Of a stretch of 64,000 nt of DNA, positions 61,473-64,000 are shown one piece after another. Origin of the DNA: Flavobacterium bernardetii (GTDB lineage Bacteria; Bacteroidota; Bacteroidia; Flavobacteriales; Flavobacteriaceae); NCBI RefSeq assembly GCF_011305415.1, contig NZ_JAANOQ010000001.1, positions 921,401 to 985,400 on the forward strand, read 5' to 3'. The translations under genes and the position numbers were made by a program. Position 1 is the first letter of the stretch. Each line of letters starts with the position of its first letter. The notes under the pieces are model-generated. The model made no database searches, was not told the origin of the DNA, and was given only the letters and a program-made list of their open reading frames with translations.

Positions 61473-61553
61473 AAGAATACCAACCTAACCATTAAACTCT
61501 ATTATTTTTAAAAAAGTACACCCAAATACATTTATAAGATATCTAGAGAAAAC
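61473..61553 (+). repeat. Second degenerate direct repeat, copy 2
   Basis: Begins AAAGAATACCAACCTAACC and includes TATTATTTTTAAAAAAGTA and ACCCAAATAC, matching copy 1 with scattered substitutions. It lies in the predicted leader of the adhesin operon. Confidence 0.5.
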
Positions 61554-61660
61554 TCATAATTGAAAAATTAATCTAATAAAACAACAGTTTAAAACGCTAA
61601 ACTGAAGAGGTATTGTTACCTCAAATTTAAAATAACTTCAACCTCCTAAAACGAAATAAT

Positions 61661-62173
61661 ATGGGAACAAAACTAACTTTATACGCAGTAACGGTTTTTA
61701 TTTCTTCACTAAAATATAAACTAATTATTATTTTCTTGATTTTAAATTCAGCATTTAGTTTTTCACAAACTTGTAGTGCTAATTTAGATGTGTCAAAAGG
61801 TAGAAAAACAAGAAGTACTTCTAGTAGTGGAACTTATTACAAAATGACTATTACCAATAATGGCATTAGTAATGACATTTACACACTATCTTCTCAAAAT
61901 ACAAATGGAAGCTGCAGCAATAGCGATAATAGTAGCACTACATCCAATGTTATTTTAAACATATCATTTACAGATATTAATTTAAATTCAATTTCTACTA
62001 TCTCAGTAAATTCTGGAGAAACTTTAACTTTTTTTGTTCATGTTACCGTACCAGTTGGAACTCCAATTAACAAATGGTGTTGCACTCAAATAACTGCTTC
62101 TTCAGGTGTTTGTGAAAATTACTATGCTAATTCTTCATTACACACCCTTGTAATTAATTCTAATGACAATTGA
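61661..62173 (+). CDS. Small exported beta-sandwich-like protein of the adhesin operon
   Basis: A 170-residue protein with an N-terminal hydrophobic signal (YKLIIIFLILNSAFSFSQ, residues 19-36) preceded by a longer-than-usual n-region. The mature part is Ser/Thr/Asn-rich with strands such as YYKMTITNNGISNDIYTLSSQ, LNISFTDINLNSISTISVN and LTFFVHVTVPVG, resembling DUF11/NEW1-like Ig domains. Cys residues (CS, CCT, CEN) may form disulphides. It begins 33 bases before the large gene ends its start region at 62206 and is probably co-transcribed. Family unknown. Confidence 0.7.
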   Translation: MGTKLTLYAVTVFISSLKYKLIIIFLILNSAFSFSQTCSANLDVSKGRKTRSTSSSGTYYKMTITNNGISNDIYTLSSQNTNGSCSNSDNSSTTSNVILNISFTDINLNSISTISVNSGETLTFFVHVTVPVGTPINKWCCTQITASSGVCENYYANSSLHTLVINSNDN

Positions 62174-62205
62174 TTTCGTCAGATTCAACCTTAAAATAAT
62201 TTGAT

Positions 62206-64000
62206 ATGAAAAAATTTATACAATTTTTCAGAAAAATTCGAGATGTTAAATACATATATCTTAAAATATTACTTATTTTTTCATCTTCTCTTACATTTGG
62301 ACAAACTATTACACCAACAAAAACGGTTGTTCAAAATGTAAGTTCGTGTGGCATTATTGATGTAGAATTAAAAGTTGTGGGTGCTAACCCAATAGCTAGA
62401 CCATTAGAAGTTGTTCTAGTTATTGATAGATCTGGAAGTATGACGAGCGGTAGCCCAGACACTTCTATGGATCATGCAAAAGATGCAGCTATAGATTTCA
62501 TCAATAACATCTTTTCGTTAGCAAACAACCCTACAGGATTAAATAAAGTTGCAATTGTCTCCTATGCTGACACTGCAACAATCAATCAAGTTTTAACTTT
62601 ATCTAGTGGTAAAGCTGGATTAATATCAATTGTAAATGGTTTGAATGCAAATGGAGCAACAAATATTCAAGACGGAATTGTAAAAGCCGATAATGAATTA
62701 ACTGCTCATGGTAGTTTTAATTGCAACACCTCTAGAAGTATTATTCTTTTGACAGATGGTGTTGCAAATAGAACAGGTCCAAGTGGTTCATCATGTTCTG
62801 GAGGTACTGGTGGTACTTGTATTCAAAGTGCAATTACTGCAGCTACAAATGCAAAAACTACTACAGTTTCAAGTGTTGTATATAATAACCAAATATTTTC
62901 TGTTGGTTTGTTTGGAGGAATATCTGGAACTGATCAAACAAATGCAACATACTGTTTAAATAATATCCAATCAGGTGGGGCTTTCTTTACTGAAAGCGCT
63001 GCAAACTTAACTGGAATTTACTCACAAATACTGAATCAAATTTCCTGGGTTGCAGCACAAATTCCTGGAACTGCATTTAATAAAGAAACCGTAAATAATA
63101 ACTTCAACATTGTTGCAGGATCCATTTCTGTATCTAAAGGTACATTTGTGCAAACCGGACAAGTAATTGATTGGAATATCGATTTTCTTAATACTGAAAC
63201 AATAACTTTAAAATATCGATTAACACCAAAACCTAATATTTGTGGAGATAATATTGTTAGTACATCTAGACTTGATTACTTAAATTCAAACTGTCTTGCA
63301 ACATTTCAAAATGTAACAACCCCTAATTATTGTGTCCCATGTGCTCCTATATTATCAGCACTACCAAGTCCAACAACAATTAATTGTCCAACAACCCCTA
63401 GTTTTATAACTCCAACAGTTACAAATGGTTGTTTAAGCACTTCTTTAACATTTGTAGATGTAACAACACCAAGTACAGCATGTCCTTTAAAATATTCAAT
63501 TAAAAGAACTTGGACAGCTAGTAATTCTTGTTACTCAGCAACTGCTTCGCAAACTATAAATGTACAAGATGTTACACCTCCTGTTATAGCACCTCTTCCT
63601 GCAATCTCAACTATTAATTGTCCTGCAGTTCCAAGCTTTGCAACTGCAACTGCAACTGATGCTTGTGGTGGAACTGTAACTTTAACTTTTGCAGATGTTA
63701 CGACACCAAGTACAGCATGTCCATTAAAATATTCTATCACTAGAACTTGGACTGCGAAAGACAATTGTAATAATACTTCAACCGCTTCGCAAACTATAAA
63801 TGTACAGGATGTTACTGCGCCAGTTATAGCACCGCTTCCTGCAATCTCAACTATTAATTGTCCTGCCGTACCAAGTTTTGCTACCGCAACGGCAACTGAT
63901 GCTTGTGGCGGTCCTGTAACTCTAACTTTTGCAGATGTTACGACACCAAGTACAGCATGTCCATTAAAATATTCTATCACTAGAACTTGGACTGCGAAAG
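62206..64000 (+). CDS. Large secreted VWA adhesin-like protein with tandem HYR-like repeats (partial)
   Basis: The frame from the ATG at 62206 is open to the window edge (598 codons). A signal region (about 20-37, ILLIFSSSLTFGQ) is followed by a VWA domain (about 70-270) with MIDAS residues Asp74-x-Ser76-x-Ser78 (VIDRSGSMTSG) and Asp184 (LLTDGVANR). After a linker, tandem units of 78-80 residues begin near residue 392, each with TINCP, DACGG, STACPLKYSI and RTWTA and four Cys. These resemble HYR/Ig-like repeats of flavobacterial surface adhesins, usually carrying a type IX sorting domain at the far end, which is outside the window. Function as adhesin is inference. Confidence 0.85.
   Translation, partial: MKKFIQFFRKIRDVKYIYLKILLIFSSSLTFGQTITPTKTVVQNVSSCGIIDVELKVVGANPIARPLEVVLVIDRSGSMTSGSPDTSMDHAKDAAIDFINNIFSLANNPTGLNKVAIVSYADTATINQVLTLSSGKAGLISIVNGLNANGATNIQDGIVKADNELTAHGSFNCNTSRSIILLTDGVANRTGPSGSSCSGGTGGTCIQSAITAATNAKTTTVSSVVYNNQIFSVGLFGGISGTDQTNATYCLNNIQSGGAFFTESAANLTGIYSQILNQISWVAAQIPGTAFNKETVNNNFNIVAGSISVSKGTFVQTGQVIDWNIDFLNTETITLKYRLTPKPNICGDNIVSTSRLDYLNSNCLATFQNVTTPNYCVPCAPILSALPSPTTINCPTTPSFITPTVTNGCLSTSLTFVDVTTPSTACPLKYSIKRTWTASNSCYSATASQTINVQDVTPPVIAPLPAISTINCPAVPSFATATATDACGGTVTLTFADVTTPSTACPLKYSITRTWTAKDNCNNTSTASQTINVQDVTAPVIAPLPAISTINCPAVPSFATATATDACGGPVTLTFADVTTPSTACPLKYSITRTWTAK
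63382..64000 (+). repeat. Tandem ~240-base coding repeats of the adhesin-like gene
   Basis: Units start near 63382, 63616 and 63856 (periods 234 and 240 bases). Units 2 and 3 are almost identical; the final ~78 bases of the window are the same as 63683-63760. Unit 1 is more divergent. Confidence 0.88.

Larger units (their letters stand above)
60754..61660. other. Long non-coding upstream region of the adhesin operon, with duplicated segments
   Basis: About 900 bases between sixA (leftward) and the rightward operon. No ORF of useful length. It contains two pairs of degenerate direct repeats: 60828-60903 with 61128-61203, and 61366-61446 with 61473-61553. Each member of the first pair ends in TAAATTTGAAA, a -7-like element. 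Confidence 0.7.

Noticed and set aside
60754..61660. Missed gene or tRNA in the 900-base gap
   Set aside because: No frame of useful length and no acceptor/T-loop pattern on either strand; the region is repeat-bearing non-coding DNA.
62756..62959. 67-codon + strand ORF rich in Val and Leu
   Set aside because: Out-of-frame shadow inside the VWA domain of the large gene at 62206.
63531..63980. 149-codon minus-strand ORF with internal repeats
   Set aside because: Mirror of the tandem repeats in the adhesin-like gene; no signal, no promoter, no known domain.
63382..64000. Tandem repeats as a CRISPR array
   Set aside because: Repeat period is 234-240 bases, in frame, without unique spacers; protein-coding.

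Overview
The window is AT-rich chromosomal DNA from a member of the Flavobacteriaceae, most likely Flavobacterium or a close relative. Evidence for this is the gene content (PorX, type IX secretion sorting domains, a CusA-TolC fusion, a bifunctional LpxC/FabZ, a complete his operon with HisIE and bifunctional HisB), the A-rich sequence before start codons instead of Shine-Dalgarno sites, and repeated use of the Bacteroidetes promoter form TTTG-N19..21-TAnnTTTG. I see no rRNA, tRNA, CRISPR array, transposase or prophage. The window opens inside a tamB-like gene and closes inside a large secreted repeat protein.

Layout. 1-5 kb: tamB-like gene (leftward) diverging from tsaD-rsmE-DUF4159, then an orphan IPNS-like oxygenase. 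5-11.5 kb: an accessory stretch of small genes (GxxExxY protein, SUI1-like factor, nucleoside phosphorylase, glyoxalase-like protein, two GNATs, a cytosolic THI5-like binding protein, a transglutaminase-like membrane protein) separated by dispersed inverted repeats. 11.5-18.4 kb: ung, mutS2, a type IX cargo protein, DUF2461, dipeptide epimerase, acyl-CoA thioesterase. 18.5-26 kb: the operon hisGDCBHAF(IE), preceded by an 18-codon His-rich leader peptide and an attenuator. 26-33.8 kb: a heavy-metal island (small exported protein, CusA-TolC fusion, adaptor lipoprotein, DUF2231-like membrane protein) and a ferritin-like/VIT iron transporter. 33.8-41 kb: a VWA-like membrane protein, a four-helix-bundle gene inside inverted repeats, fabG, a di-haem peroxidase, a possible GIY-YIG protein, sucD, an NTF2-like protein. 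40.4-45.1 kb: lipid A cluster lpxD-lpxC/fabZ-lpxA-efp-second lpxD-like gene. 45-49.4 kb: HD hydrolase, small membrane protein, SRAP protein and a type IX cargo protein; the last three share a promoter sequence. 49.5-57.2 kb: porX-tsaE-ald, an M43 metalloprotease lipoprotein, and an AI-2E transporter/methyltransferase/secreted protein operon. 57.2-60.8 kb: sixA-ppk1-ppx (polyphosphate). 60.8-64 kb: a roughly 900-base repeat-bearing non-coding leader and an operon for a small exported protein and a VWA adhesin-like protein with ~80-residue repeats.

Most of the window is conserved housekeeping. The most interesting signals lie between genes: a readable histidine attenuator with competing 2:3 and 3:4 pairings; two small ORFs (GxxExxY and four-helix-bundle) that each sit inside their own inverted repeats, with gene-free palindromes of the first kind elsewhere; a 44-bp promoter block present twice; and a duplicated leader before the adhesin operon. 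Among the proteins, the GNAT/transglutaminase-like fusion at 8574-9578 stands out.
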